Assembly (NCBI GenBank): GCA_964251675.1
Contig: CAXUKS010000015.1
Coordinates: 22,139 to 86,138 of the forward strand
Source of the DNA: JANXMY01 sp964251675
Lineage (GTDB): Bacteria > Armatimonadota > Armatimonadia > Armatimonadales > Capsulimonadaceae
DNA length: 64,000 nucleotides
Reading direction: 5' to 3'
Part shown: positions 51,343-59,470 of the stretch, piece after piece
Layout of the letters: each line of letters starts with the position of its first letter
How positions within the stretch are numbered: the first letter of the stretch is position 1
Notes under the pieces: model-generated
Told to the model about the DNA's origin: nothing
The model's database searches: none
What the model saw: the letters and a program-made list of their open reading frames with translations, nothing else
Translations under genes and position numbers: made by a program

Positions 51343-52779
51343 CTAGCCAATGGCATCTTCGCGGACAGCGATGGGAACCTGAACTGAGCCGACCTGCTCC
51401 AGCCCTTCCGCGTGCTCGCCTTCGCGGAACTCCCACATGGAGACAATCGGGATGAATTTGGTCAGCAGCGTGTACAGCATCCCAAAAAGGCCATATGCGC
51501 CTATCGTAATCGTGATGTCAGGCCACGCCGGGGTGTAGTTGCCCCAGGTCAGCCGGTTGTGCGCGACGGGCGGCACGACCACCAGAATGCGTTCGGTGAA
51601 CATGGCGATATTGACGCTGACGCCGACCGCCAGCATCGCCCAGGGCGAGCGGCGCACCTTCTTGAAGGACAGCGAGATGACCGGCACGGCAATCGCAAAC
51701 ACCGGCAGCAGAAGCATCATCCAGCGGTAGCCGCCAAACAGCATATCAACATAATACTCATGGTCGGGGTCGTTGGAGAACCAGTCCGACCAGAGGTCAT
51801 TGCCAAAGAAGAAAAACCAGAACAGCGAGATGAACAGCAAAATCTTCCCGATGTTGTCAAAGTGCATTGGCAGGATGTACTTCTCCAGATGGAACACCCA
51901 GCGCAGAAGACACATGACGACGCACACGGCGCCCGCGCCGGACAGCAGCGCCCCGCAGACAAAGTAAGGGGCAAAGACGCTGGAATGCCACCCGGCCACC
52001 AGGCTCATGCCGAAGTCCCAGCCGACAATCGTGTGCAGCGACACAAAGACCGGGATAATCATGACGGTCAGAATGCCGAACAGCACTTTCAGCCGCCGCC
52101 ATTCGCGGTCCGTGCCGCGCCAGCCGAACGCCAGGATCGTATACATCACCCGCCGCCAGCCGAATGTTCTTTCTCGCAGGGTGGCAAAATCCGGGATAAT
52201 GCCGGAAAACCAGAAGATGACGCTCGTAATCAAATACACGCCAAGCGCCGTCGCATCCCAGATCAGCGGGCTTTTGTAGTTCGGCCAGAGCTGCCGCTCA
52301 TTCGGGAACGGAATAAAGTAAAAGAACAGCCAGTTGCGCCCGATATGCAGGAGCGGGAAGACGCCCGCGACTGCCAGAGCGCAGACTGTCAGCGTCTCCG
52401 CCAGCCGTGTCAGCGACCGTCGCCAGCCCGCATGAAAGAGCCGCAGGATGGCCGAAATCATCGTTCCCGACAGCGCAACGCCCGCCCAGAAGATGAAGTT
52501 AGCAATGTCCAGGCCCCAGTACACGGGCCGGTTCATGCCCCAGACGCCCATGCCTTGATACACCTGCCAGCAGAAGGTCAGGAAAGCTGCGCCGAACACT
52601 GTGGCAAAGAAGCCCAGCACAGCAAACCAGCGCCAGTTGGTCTTCAGAACCGCGTCGGTCAGGTCTGTGTTGACCTGCGGGCCGGGCGGCATCAGGTGCG
52701 GGCTGTCCGAGACTTCGCGCAGGGGAACCTCGCGCTGCGTCTTCTGGAATTTGTTTAGCTCACGTTCAATAAGTGCCAT
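51343..52779 (-). CDS. actC: ActC: NrfD-like quinol-binding membrane subunit
   Basis: This encodes 478 residues with about ten transmembrane helices. YQGMGVWGMNRPVYWGLDIA, GTMISAILRLFHAGWRRSLT, GVFPLLHIGRNWLFFYFIPF and WPNYKSPLIWDATALGVYL closely follow ActC of alternative complex III. ActC carries the quinol site next to the Fe-S subunit. The neighbouring ActF-like gene ends 54 bases upstream and actD begins 20 bases downstream. Confidence 0.92.
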   Translation of the reverse strand: MALIERELNKFQKTQREVPLREVSDSPHLMPPGPQVNTDLTDAVLKTNWRWFAVLGFFATVFGAAFLTFCWQVYQGMGVWGMNRPVYWGLDIANFIFWAGVALSGTMISAILRLFHAGWRRSLTRLAETLTVCALAVAGVFPLLHIGRNWLFFYFIPFPNERQLWPNYKSPLIWDATALGVYLITSVIFWFSGIIPDFATLRERTFGWRRVMYTILAFGWRGTDREWRRLKVLFGILTVMIIPVFVSLHTIVGWDFGMSLVAGWHSSVFAPYFVCGALLSGAGAVCVVMCLLRWVFHLEKYILPMHFDNIGKILLFISLFWFFFFGNDLWSDWFSNDPDHEYYVDMLFGGYRWMMLLLPVFAIAVPVISLSFKKVRRSPWAMLAVGVSVNIAMFTERILVVVPPVAHNRLTWGNYTPAWPDITITIGAYGLFGMLYTLLTKFIPIVSMWEFREGEHAEGLEQVGSVQVPIAVREDAIG

Positions 52780-52783
52780 AGTC

Positions 52784-52822
52784 GTATTTCTATAGTCAGA
52801 TTTCTAAATTGTGCTTCTAAAG
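52784..52822 (-). repeat. Imperfect tandem repeats before actC
   Basis: On the minus strand TTTAGAAATCTGAC is followed by TATAGAAATACGAC and preceded by TTTAGAAGCACAA, three diverged copies with a 13-14 base period filling the gap before the actC ATG at 52779. Confidence 0.6.
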
Positions 52823-52833
52823 TCCGGTCGGCC

Positions 52834-54228
52834 TCAGGTTTCCCACAGCGGCGGGTCTTCCACCATCATTGTCACCGTGCTGTTTCCCATCTTATGCTCG
52901 GCCATGCGGGTCCGACCCTTGCCCATGCCCCACCAGGAGAGTATAGGGAAAATCTGTGCGGCAATCAGATAAGTCAGCACAAACAGGCCACCAATCCCGA
53001 CAAAGACTGCCAGAGCGGGAAGCATTGGCGCCAGGGGCAGAATGCCAAACTTCGGTGAGAAGGTCGGCACCGTGTCTAAGAACCGCTGCGCCCCGACCCC
53101 GATCAGCACAAACACACTGGTGGTACAAATCAGCCAGACACGCTTGCGAAGCGAGGGAAAAAAGTTCGCAAAGACCGGCAAAAGCAGGCAGCCCAGCAGC
53201 ATCAGGCCCGTTTGTGCCGGGTAGTCAATCGTCCGGCTTTCCTGAAGCCGCCATTCTTCGGGCGTGTGGCCGTACCACGCCGTCAAAAAGTCGCAAATCC
53301 GAAAGTAAGCCCAGACCAGCCCGATGCCGACCATGACTTTGCCGATGTTGTCATACTGATGCGCGGTAAAGAACCCCTTGCCGCGCAGTGCCCCGCTGGC
53401 AGCCGTAATCAGCAGAATGCACGCCGCCAGCGCGGCCAGCAACCCGGACAGCGTATACAGCGGCGCGAAGATGCTCGATTCCCAGTTATGCGCGGCGGCA
53501 AGCTGGAAGTCCCAGCCCAGGATTGTCTGCGAGCCGACAAATGACAGCAGGATAGCCACAACCAGAACGCCTTCCGCCCGGCGCAGAATGCGCCACTGCC
53601 GACTGTCGCCGCGCCAGGAGCCGGCCAGCGCCCCGTAAAACCTGCGGTCTTTGGATTTTTCCGCCGCCCGGTCTCGCAGCATAGCAAAGTCCGGCAGGGA
53701 AGTCAGATACAGCAGCGCCCAGCCTGCCGCAAACGATGTGCCGACGGCCAGCGCATCCCAGACCAGCGGCTGGCTGAGTCGCCAGACATTGTTTTTGTAC
53801 TCCGAAGCCCCGTTCGCATAAATGAAGTGGTGGGCGGCAATCAAGATCGGGAACAGCAGGGGCATCCACAGGCCAAACAGCGACCCCATATCCAAGATTC
53901 GGGTCAGCGGGTAGCGCCACGACGCATGGGCGATCCGCAGAATGGCCGACAGCGCGACCAGACCCTGCGCGACACCGATCCAGAACAGCGTGGAAACCAG
54001 CGTGACGTGCCAGAAACTTGCCTCGTCCTCAATGCGCGTAGAAACTCGGTGTGTCAGGAACGCCGCCGCGCCCAGCACAGCTAGCAGCACACACACTATC
54101 GCAACACCGGTCATCTTAACGCGATGAGATTTATTGCTGCCTTCCAGCAGCACCCGCAGCGGCTCGGCATGGTCTGTGCCGTCGTCCATCATACGGTTGG
54201 CGGCTAAAATTTTGTCTTCGTCAAACAT
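52834..54228 (-). CDS. actF: ActF-like second NrfD membrane subunit
   Basis: This encodes 464 residues with about ten transmembrane helices. VTLVSTLFWIGVAQGLVALS, WRYPLTRILDMGSLFGLWMP and WRLSQPLVWDALAVGTSFAA show the NrfD fold and homology to ActC. In characterised operons (actABCDEF) ActF is encoded after actE; here the gene lies between the Fe-S subunit and actC. Position and sequence make it the likely ActF counterpart. It may provide the second half-channel proposed for proton movement. Confidence 0.78.
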   Translation of the reverse strand: MFDEDKILAANRMMDDGTDHAEPLRVLLEGSNKSHRVKMTGVAIVCVLLAVLGAAAFLTHRVSTRIEDEASFWHVTLVSTLFWIGVAQGLVALSAILRIAHASWRYPLTRILDMGSLFGLWMPLLFPILIAAHHFIYANGASEYKNNVWRLSQPLVWDALAVGTSFAAGWALLYLTSLPDFAMLRDRAAEKSKDRRFYGALAGSWRGDSRQWRILRRAEGVLVVAILLSFVGSQTILGWDFQLAAAHNWESSIFAPLYTLSGLLAALAACILLITAASGALRGKGFFTAHQYDNIGKVMVGIGLVWAYFRICDFLTAWYGHTPEEWRLQESRTIDYPAQTGLMLLGCLLLPVFANFFPSLRKRVWLICTTSVFVLIGVGAQRFLDTVPTFSPKFGILPLAPMLPALAVFVGIGGLFVLTYLIAAQIFPILSWWGMGKGRTRMAEHKMGNSTVTMMVEDPPLWET

Positions 54229-54240
54229 AATTTCTTATCT

Positions 54241-55059
54241 TTAGGCCGTCGCGGCTTCCTGTTCTACTGTCTTCAAATACACGACGGCAGGCGACGTTCC
54301 CAAATCTTCCAGCAGGCGGAAGCGGCGCGGATCATTCCACAGCTTTGCCACGCTCCACTGATCATCTTTGACATTGCCAAAGGTGATGGCTTTGGGCGGG
54401 CACGCCTCGGCGCAGGCCGTCGTGAACTCATCGGGGGCCAGCTCGCGGTCCTCGGATCCGGCTTTTTCCTCGGCCCGGCGAATGCGCTGAATGCAGAACG
54501 TGCATTTTTCCATGACGCCCTTTTCGCGGACGGTCACGTCCGGGTTCAGGTGCTGGTTCAGCGGCTCGTCCCACGAGTGCTCAAACCAGTTGAACATCCG
54601 CACATCGTAGGGGCAGTTGTTGGCGCAGTAGCGCGTGCCCACGCACCGGTTGTAGACCATCGCGTTCAGGCCCTCCGGGTTGTGGTAGGTGGCATACACC
54701 GGGCAGACCGGCTCACAGGGGGCGTTGTCGCAGTGCTGGCAGGGGATGGGCATGAACCGCGCTTTGACGTTCGGATAGGTCCCTTCCCAGTACCGTTCCA
54801 CGCGAATCCACTGGTGCAGACGGCCCTGATGGGCCTGCTCTTCGCCGACCACCGGGATGTTGTTTTCCATCGCGCAGGCGGTTTCGCAGGCATGGCAGCC
54901 GGTGCAGCGGTCCAGGTCAATAACCATTGACCATTTGCGCGTTTTGACCCCATCCACGCTGTCCAGGACATAAGGAGTCGCTTTCTGCTCGGAAGGACCT
55001 TCGCCGCCGCTGTCGGGGCCGCCCAGCCGTTCCTGCCTTAATTCTTCCGCATTCGGCAT
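54241..55059 (-). CDS. ActB2: four-cluster ferredoxin-type subunit
   Basis: From the ATG at 55059 (MPNAEELRQERLGGPDSGGE) the protein has 272 residues. Cys motifs for three or four clusters are visible: DRCTGCHACETACAMENN, PCQHCDNAPCEPVCPV, RCVGTRYCANNCPYDV and KCTFCIQRI with ACAEACPPKAI. In most described alternative complex III this domain is fused to the molybdopterin-like part of ActB. Here it is a separate gene 12 bases before the ActF-like gene. It relays electrons toward the haem subunits. Confidence 0.9.
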   Translation of the reverse strand: MPNAEELRQERLGGPDSGGEGPSEQKATPYVLDSVDGVKTRKWSMVIDLDRCTGCHACETACAMENNIPVVGEEQAHQGRLHQWIRVERYWEGTYPNVKARFMPIPCQHCDNAPCEPVCPVYATYHNPEGLNAMVYNRCVGTRYCANNCPYDVRMFNWFEHSWDEPLNQHLNPDVTVREKGVMEKCTFCIQRIRRAEEKAGSEDRELAPDEFTTACAEACPPKAITFGNVKDDQWSVAKLWNDPRRFRLLEDLGTSPAVVYLKTVEQEAATA

Positions 55060-55082
55060 TGTGTGTCTTTCTGTCTTTATAA

Positions 55083-57566
55083 CTACTGGGCGGAATGGCC
55101 GCTTTCGGTGCCGCTTTCTACGGAACCGGGCATCGGTTCGTAGGATTTGGGCGGGCCGGTGACCCGCTTGGCCGCCTTCCACTCTTTGGCTGTGGTGTGG
55201 ATCAAATCTTTCAGGTCGTCGGGTTCCTGCCCGCCGGGCCGGTCCTGCGCCAGCACCAGCGTTGTGCCGTCGGGGTAGTAGCCGCTTTTGGCGCTTGCCA
55301 CTTTCTCAATCCTGACGGTGGTGGCCCCGTAAGCCAGCGCCCCGGTGACAGGGTCGGCAACGGGTTCCAGAATGGGCAGCGGGTTCGTGCCGCGCCCGGC
55401 GGCATTGCGCCCGTAGACTTCGTGGCCCTGCCCGATAGGCATGGCGACGACGCCGGGATGCAGACCGGGGTAGGGGACGGCGCTGAGGGTGACGGACTGC
55501 CCGTTGGAGGCTGTGACTTTCACCATGTCACCCGTGCGGATATTTAAATCCTGGGCAACCTGCATATTAATTTCCACCCATGAGTTCCAGACTGCCATCG
55601 TCATCGGGTCTGGGTTCTCCTGCGAAAAGCCTAAATTGGCGTGCCGCCCGTCCTGGTTGTAAATCTGCGGGTACAGGTGCAGGGCAAACGTCCCTTTCGG
55701 CAGGGGCGCGGGCGCGGCAGGTCGAGCCGTGGCTGCGGCGATTGGGATGGCAATCGCTGTTGAGCTGAGTGCTGAACTTAGCCGGTTGTCACTGTACAGA
55801 CCGCCCACAGAGAGCGCGTTCACCCAGGGGCGGTCGTTCTCGGTCGTCGTCGCGGCCAGCGTCGCCTGTCCCAAGCCTGCCCAGGCGCGGCGGACGGCGG
55901 CGCGGCTGTCGGTGTCCTGGAACGCGGCTTTTGCGCCGGAACGGACCGCGAGGTCGCGCAGAATGTCGCCGAGAGGCCGCGTGTCCATCCAGGGTTCGTG
56001 CAGCTTGGTGTTGTCCTGGACCTGCCCGTGGCCGCCCACAAACTGCGGGTCGATAATGGGCTGGCGCAGAGTTGCTACACGCGCTCCTGCCGGAATGACC
56101 GGTGGCACATGGTCGCCCCAGTCTTCCAGAAACGAGCGGATCGGCAGGACGACATCCGCGTAGGCCGTGGTTTCGTCGTCAAACACGGTCAGGGCGGCAA
56201 TGGCTGGTACTTTGGCAAGCGCCGCTGTGAACCCAACTTTGGAGGGCAGCGTAAACACGGGATTGGACTGGCCCACAATCAGCAGCGTCCCGACCTGCCC
56301 GGCCTGCATTCGGCTGACCAACTGCTGCACGCCCCTGAGTCCGGCTCCCCCGCCATTGGCAGTGGTAGGGGCGGGCGCGGCCAGCGCCGCCGTGCCAAAG
56401 CCGACGCACTGGCTTTTCGTCTGCGTGTTCAGGGACTCGACAGCAGTGAACGCTTCTGTCGTATTGGCCGAAGCCATCAAGCCGTTGCCAGCCAGAGCCA
56501 GAGCGCGAGTTCCGGCACGGCGCATCTCTTCTGCAACACCTTCAATCTGCGCCTGCGTCAGACCAGAGGCAGTGATGGCCTGCTCGACTCCATCGCCTTC
56601 GCGGTTGAGAACTGCTTTAACCGCCGCCGCCACGATGGCTTCCGTGCCAGGGTTGCAGGGCAGCCACAGGTCGGCTTTGGCCGCTGTCATACTCATACGC
56701 GGGCCAATATAAATAAACCTGCCATGCTGGCCCTGCGTCCGGCGCGGCCCCTGCCGGAAATCGCCAAACAACCGGCCATACAGGACGGGCGACGGCCACG
56801 CTTCCAGAAAGTCGCCGCCGAACGAGACGATCACATCGGCCTCATCAAGCTGATACGCCGGAAGCTGGTCTTTGCCGTAGACGGCTTTGGCCGCCGCCCG
56901 CCACGGGGCATCGTCGAGGAGCGAGTAGGTGGTGATGGTTCCGCCGACAGCAGAGGCGAACTCAGTCAGCATCTTCATCTGCGTGGGCGAGTGGCCGAAG
57001 TCCTGCGCGTCCACCAGAATGGCGACGCGGCCCTTTGCGCCCTGCAAACCCGAGGCTGTTTTGGCAAGCGCCGTTTCCCAGTCGGTGGGCGTCGCGGCGA
57101 TTTCTTTGACCGTCTCGCGGCTGTCGGGCGGGTTTGCGTCTTTGGGCCGGTCCCGCGTGAAGAAATCGCCGCGCTTGGCGTGCAGGGTGGGGCGGCGCAG
57201 GCGGTCCGGGTTGTACAGGTGCTGCAGGGCCGTCTGACCCCGCGCACAGGAGGCGCCCTGGCTGACAGGATGGGCGGGGTTGCCTTCTACCTTGAGTGCG
57301 CGTCCGCCCATCGTGCGAATCAGCAGGCCGCACCCGGCAGGGCACATCTGGCAGACGGTGGCGAAATACTGCGGCACGCCGTCCATGAGGCCGTCGGGCT
57401 GGTTCAGGTAAGGGTAGACGCGGTTGTCATAGCCGCCGTACTGGCCCGTCACTTCGGCTCGGTACAGGCCGGGGCTGTAGCGGCTCAGGGGGCGGCAGCC
57501 GGTGGCGGCCACGGCGCTGCCGACCACGGAAAGCTGGATAAATTTACGCCGGCTGATGTCGGTCAT
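55083..57566 (-). CDS. ActB1: molybdopterin-oxidoreductase-like subunit
   Basis: This encodes 827 residues. A twin-Arg-like signal (SRRKFIQLSVVGSAVAATGC, also with a lipobox-like end) opens the protein. FATVCQMCPAGCGLLIRTMG and QGASCARGQTAL provide four cysteines as in the [4Fe-4S]-binding N-terminus of molybdo-enzymes. The long domain then matches the molybdopterin oxidoreductase fold, although ActB proteins studied so far bind no Mo cofactor. It is followed 23 bases later by the separate Fe-S subunit, so ActB is split. Confidence 0.9.
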   Translation of the reverse strand: MTDISRRKFIQLSVVGSAVAATGCRPLSRYSPGLYRAEVTGQYGGYDNRVYPYLNQPDGLMDGVPQYFATVCQMCPAGCGLLIRTMGGRALKVEGNPAHPVSQGASCARGQTALQHLYNPDRLRRPTLHAKRGDFFTRDRPKDANPPDSRETVKEIAATPTDWETALAKTASGLQGAKGRVAILVDAQDFGHSPTQMKMLTEFASAVGGTITTYSLLDDAPWRAAAKAVYGKDQLPAYQLDEADVIVSFGGDFLEAWPSPVLYGRLFGDFRQGPRRTQGQHGRFIYIGPRMSMTAAKADLWLPCNPGTEAIVAAAVKAVLNREGDGVEQAITASGLTQAQIEGVAEEMRRAGTRALALAGNGLMASANTTEAFTAVESLNTQTKSQCVGFGTAALAAPAPTTANGGGAGLRGVQQLVSRMQAGQVGTLLIVGQSNPVFTLPSKVGFTAALAKVPAIAALTVFDDETTAYADVVLPIRSFLEDWGDHVPPVIPAGARVATLRQPIIDPQFVGGHGQVQDNTKLHEPWMDTRPLGDILRDLAVRSGAKAAFQDTDSRAAVRRAWAGLGQATLAATTTENDRPWVNALSVGGLYSDNRLSSALSSTAIAIPIAAATARPAAPAPLPKGTFALHLYPQIYNQDGRHANLGFSQENPDPMTMAVWNSWVEINMQVAQDLNIRTGDMVKVTASNGQSVTLSAVPYPGLHPGVVAMPIGQGHEVYGRNAAGRGTNPLPILEPVADPVTGALAYGATTVRIEKVASAKSGYYPDGTTLVLAQDRPGGQEPDDLKDLIHTTAKEWKAAKRVTGPPKSYEPMPGSVESGTESGHSAQ

Positions 57567-57595
57567 GGAGTAAACGCTCTTCTATCTGGTGAGTG

Positions 57596-57634
57596 AGTAA
57601 TGGCACTTAGTAACGGCACTTAGTAGTGGCACGT
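57596..57634 (-). repeat. 13-bp triple repeat spanning the actA stop codon
   Basis: Units at 57596-57608, 57609-57621 and 57622-57634. On the minus strand they read ACGTGCCACTACT, AAGTGCCGTTACT, AAGTGCCATTACT. The first encodes the C-terminal T-C-H-Y of ActA and its stop; the other two are 3' copies after the stop. Confidence 0.85.
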
Positions 57635-58180
57635 ATAGCAGTCCACGGACGCCTGAGCCGGCTGGAACTTCTTTTCGTACTGCCGGTGACAGGTAATGCA
57701 CCAGCCCATGTTCATCTCAATTGGCTGGTAAACCACCTCCATGCTGCCGACGTTGCCGTGGCAGGTAGCGCAGGCGATGCCAGCGGCGACGTGCGCGGAG
57801 TGGACAAAGTGGACATAGCCCGGCTGCTGGTTGACCCGCACCCAGGGGACAGGCTGGCCGGACAGATAATACTGACGGACCCGCGCAATCTGGGGGTGGG
57901 TGATGGAGATGTTCTTATGGCATCCCCAGCACAGCTCCACTGGCGGGTAGTTGGCGTAGCGCGAGGTCGCCGCTGTCCAGTGGCAGTAAGCGCACGGGAT
58001 GTGCAGCTCATTGACATGGACGCGGTGATAAAACGCGATGGGCTGGGTGGGACCCGGCGCACCAACCCAGTTGGTCTTGCGCTCGTGGGTAGTTTCCGGC
58101 CAGAAGAAAGCCATCGTCAGCAGGGCCAGCAGCAGAATGCTTGCGACTGCAAAGAGTCGGATTAGTACGGGGCGACTCAC
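57620..58180 (-). CDS. actA: ActA: pentahaem cytochrome c subunit
   Basis: This encodes 186 residues from a GTG at 58180, preceded by AAAGGA. An N-terminal membrane anchor (LFAVASILLLALLTMAFFW) is followed by five haem motifs: CAYCH, CWGCH, CATCH, CITCH and CYTCH, the last two residues from the end. This matches the pentahaem ActA of alternative complex III. It is the first gene of the operon. Its last haem motif is part of the 13-bp tandem repeat described above. Confidence 0.93.
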   Translation of the reverse strand: MSRPVLIRLFAVASILLLALLTMAFFWPETTHERKTNWVGAPGPTQPIAFYHRVHVNELHIPCAYCHWTAATSRYANYPPVELCWGCHKNISITHPQIARVRQYYLSGQPVPWVRVNQQPGYVHFVHSAHVAAGIACATCHGNVGSMEVVYQPIEMNMGWCITCHRQYEKKFQPAQASVDCYTCHY

Positions 58181-58207
58181 GCCTGACGTTCCTTTTGCTA
58201 AAGAATT

Positions 58208-58238
58208 GAGTCTGAACTCAAAGACTGAGTGTGAACTC
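58208..58238. promoter_or_regulatory. Two copies of an imperfect palindrome in the actA leader
   Basis: GAGTCTGAACTC (58208-58219) and GAGTGTGAACTC (58227-58238) repeat with a 19-base period, each with GAGT/ACTC inverted ends. They lie 28-58 bases upstream of the actA start. Could be operator sites or another tandem duplication. Confidence 0.45.
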
Positions 58239-58312
58239 GGAGGTAGTGTTGAATAAGACTGTTGTTTGTCTTTCCGGGTTTATAATACCCCCAAAAATGC
58301 TCAGAAAAGTCA

Positions 58313-58334
58313 ATTTGTGAAAGATTGCACAAAT
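58313..58334. promoter_or_regulatory. CRP/FNR-like palindrome between divergent operons
   Basis: ATTTGTG-AAAGATTG-CACAAAT has perfect 7-base arms and the 22-base span and TGTGA core of CRP-superfamily sites. It lies between actA (start 58180) and the divergent gene at 58387. On the minus side a TTGACT (58308-58313) with TATTAT (58282-58287) could be the promoter, though spaced 20 bases. Confidence 0.5.
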
Positions 58335-58386
58335 ACAATTTTAAAGATAGCGTCCTCTTCAATTTTTGGGGTAAACTAGGTGCATT

Positions 58387-58722
58387 ATGGAAATGACTCC
58401 CGCACACATGATTACCGTACTCGGTATCTTTATCGGATTCCACATTTTGGCGCTTCCCCTGTTCTTCTGGGCGCTGCGTCACAAACAATTCAGCGGAGCC
58501 GAGCAAAAAGCCTGGTCTCTGGACGAGGTGCAGGAAACCACCACGGCCCCGCCCGCCCGGTCTACGCTGAACTCGCGTCAGGCCCGCTGGATGGTCGGTA
58601 CGCTCGGCACGCTGGCAATCGCCATGCTTGGCTCCATCGTCCTGGTGCTGGGTGTGGCGCTGCACGGAACCGCGCAGGCAGCCAGCCATCCGACCACGGG
58701 AAGCTGCCCATTCAAGTTTTAA
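58387..58722 (+). CDS. Small membrane protein divergent from complex III operon
   Basis: This encodes 111 residues with two membrane segments (HMITVLGIFIGFHILALPLF, about 7-27, and MVGTLGTLAIAMLGSIVLVL, about 68-90). A short cytoplasmic loop lies between, and a C-terminal HPTTGSCPFKF tail. It heads a run of four small membrane-protein genes (58387-60079). Divergence from actA across a shared 206-base control region suggests a respiratory role, for example an oxidase accessory subunit. No family recognised. Confidence 0.6.
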   Translation: MEMTPAHMITVLGIFIGFHILALPLFFWALRHKQFSGAEQKAWSLDEVQETTTAPPARSTLNSRQARWMVGTLGTLAIAMLGSIVLVLGVALHGTAQAASHPTTGSCPFKF

Positions 58723-58748
58723 GCGGATTTTAAGAAAGTGACTACGCT

Positions 58749-59024
58749 ATGGCAATCATGCAGGGTGCAGATGCCTGGTTCTGGCTGTGGACGGCGGTGA
58801 TTTTGACCGTCGCCACCAGTCTGGCAACCTGGTATTTTACCGTCATCGGGCGGGATCGGCCCAACCGCAAGCAGCGGCGCGGCGAAGAAACCATTGAGCG
58901 GTATGGAACCATCGAAGAAGACCGTGCGCCGCTGCCCAAGTTTTTAGTGTGGACTTATATCGGCATCGGCGTCTGGGTGCTGGTGTATGTGATCTGGACG
59001 GGCATAGAAGGGATCGGCGTCTAA
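58749..59024 (+). CDS. Small two-TM membrane protein
   Basis: This encodes 91 residues. Helices about 9-30 (AWFWLWTAVILTVATSLATW) and 68-88 (FLVWTYIGIGVWVLVYVIWT) flank a basic/acidic loop. Its stop overlaps the next ATG by one base (TAATG), so translation is coupled. Part of the four-gene run divergent from complex III. Function unknown. Confidence 0.6.
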   Translation: MAIMQGADAWFWLWTAVILTVATSLATWYFTVIGRDRPNRKQRRGEETIERYGTIEEDRAPLPKFLVWTYIGIGVWVLVYVIWTGIEGIGV

Positions 59025-59443
59025 TGGCAAATGAGCTTATCCGCTGGCATGGGCGCGGCGGCGACCGCTACCATCAGTTTCCGGGAGGCGACACCGAGGA
59101 CGACAACGAGCAGTGGGACACGCCGCCCGACCAGCCCGCCCGCTCCGATCCAAACTTCAAAACGGCACGCCGCTCCAAAGTGGGGTATGTTGCCCAGTCG
59201 GCGGACCGAGATGCCGCCAATGCCCGCAGCCGTGGCGACAGCAGCTTTGCCTTTATCCGCGAGACGGACGCCGCCGAGCACCGGCAGACCCGCTGGGACT
59301 GGGGCGATTTTCGGACATGGGCGATCATTTTTTCCATGTGCGCGGCTTATCTACTGGTCAGCGCCCTGATTTATTTTCTGCCGCAGGGCCGCCACAACCA
59401 GAAAGACGGCCCGGTCTCGACGCCGCACATTCGCGTCTACTAA
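59024..59443 (+). CDS. Single-TM membrane protein with polar N-terminal domain
   Basis: This encodes 139 residues from the ATG in TAATG. About 100 polar residues (WHGRGGDRYHQFPGGDTEDD and similar) are followed by one helix (TWAIIFSMCAAYLLVSALIY, about 103-124). It ends with a short positive tail. Coupled to the preceding gene. No domain recognised. Confidence 0.6.
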   Translation: MANELIRWHGRGGDRYHQFPGGDTEDDNEQWDTPPDQPARSDPNFKTARRSKVGYVAQSADRDAANARSRGDSSFAFIRETDAAEHRQTRWDWGDFRTWAIIFSMCAAYLLVSALIYFLPQGRHNQKDGPVSTPHIRVY

Positions 59444-59470
59444 ATCTGTGCGAAGAGTCAGAAAGTTTCT

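Noticed and set aside
51412..52758. 448-residue plus-strand frame opposite actC
   Set aside because: Charged, low-complexity complement of a membrane protein gene with clear NrfD motifs.
55998..57596. 532-residue plus-strand frame opposite actB1
   Set aside because: Shadow of the GC-rich molybdopterin-like gene; third-position bias supports the minus strand and the protein has no domain pattern.
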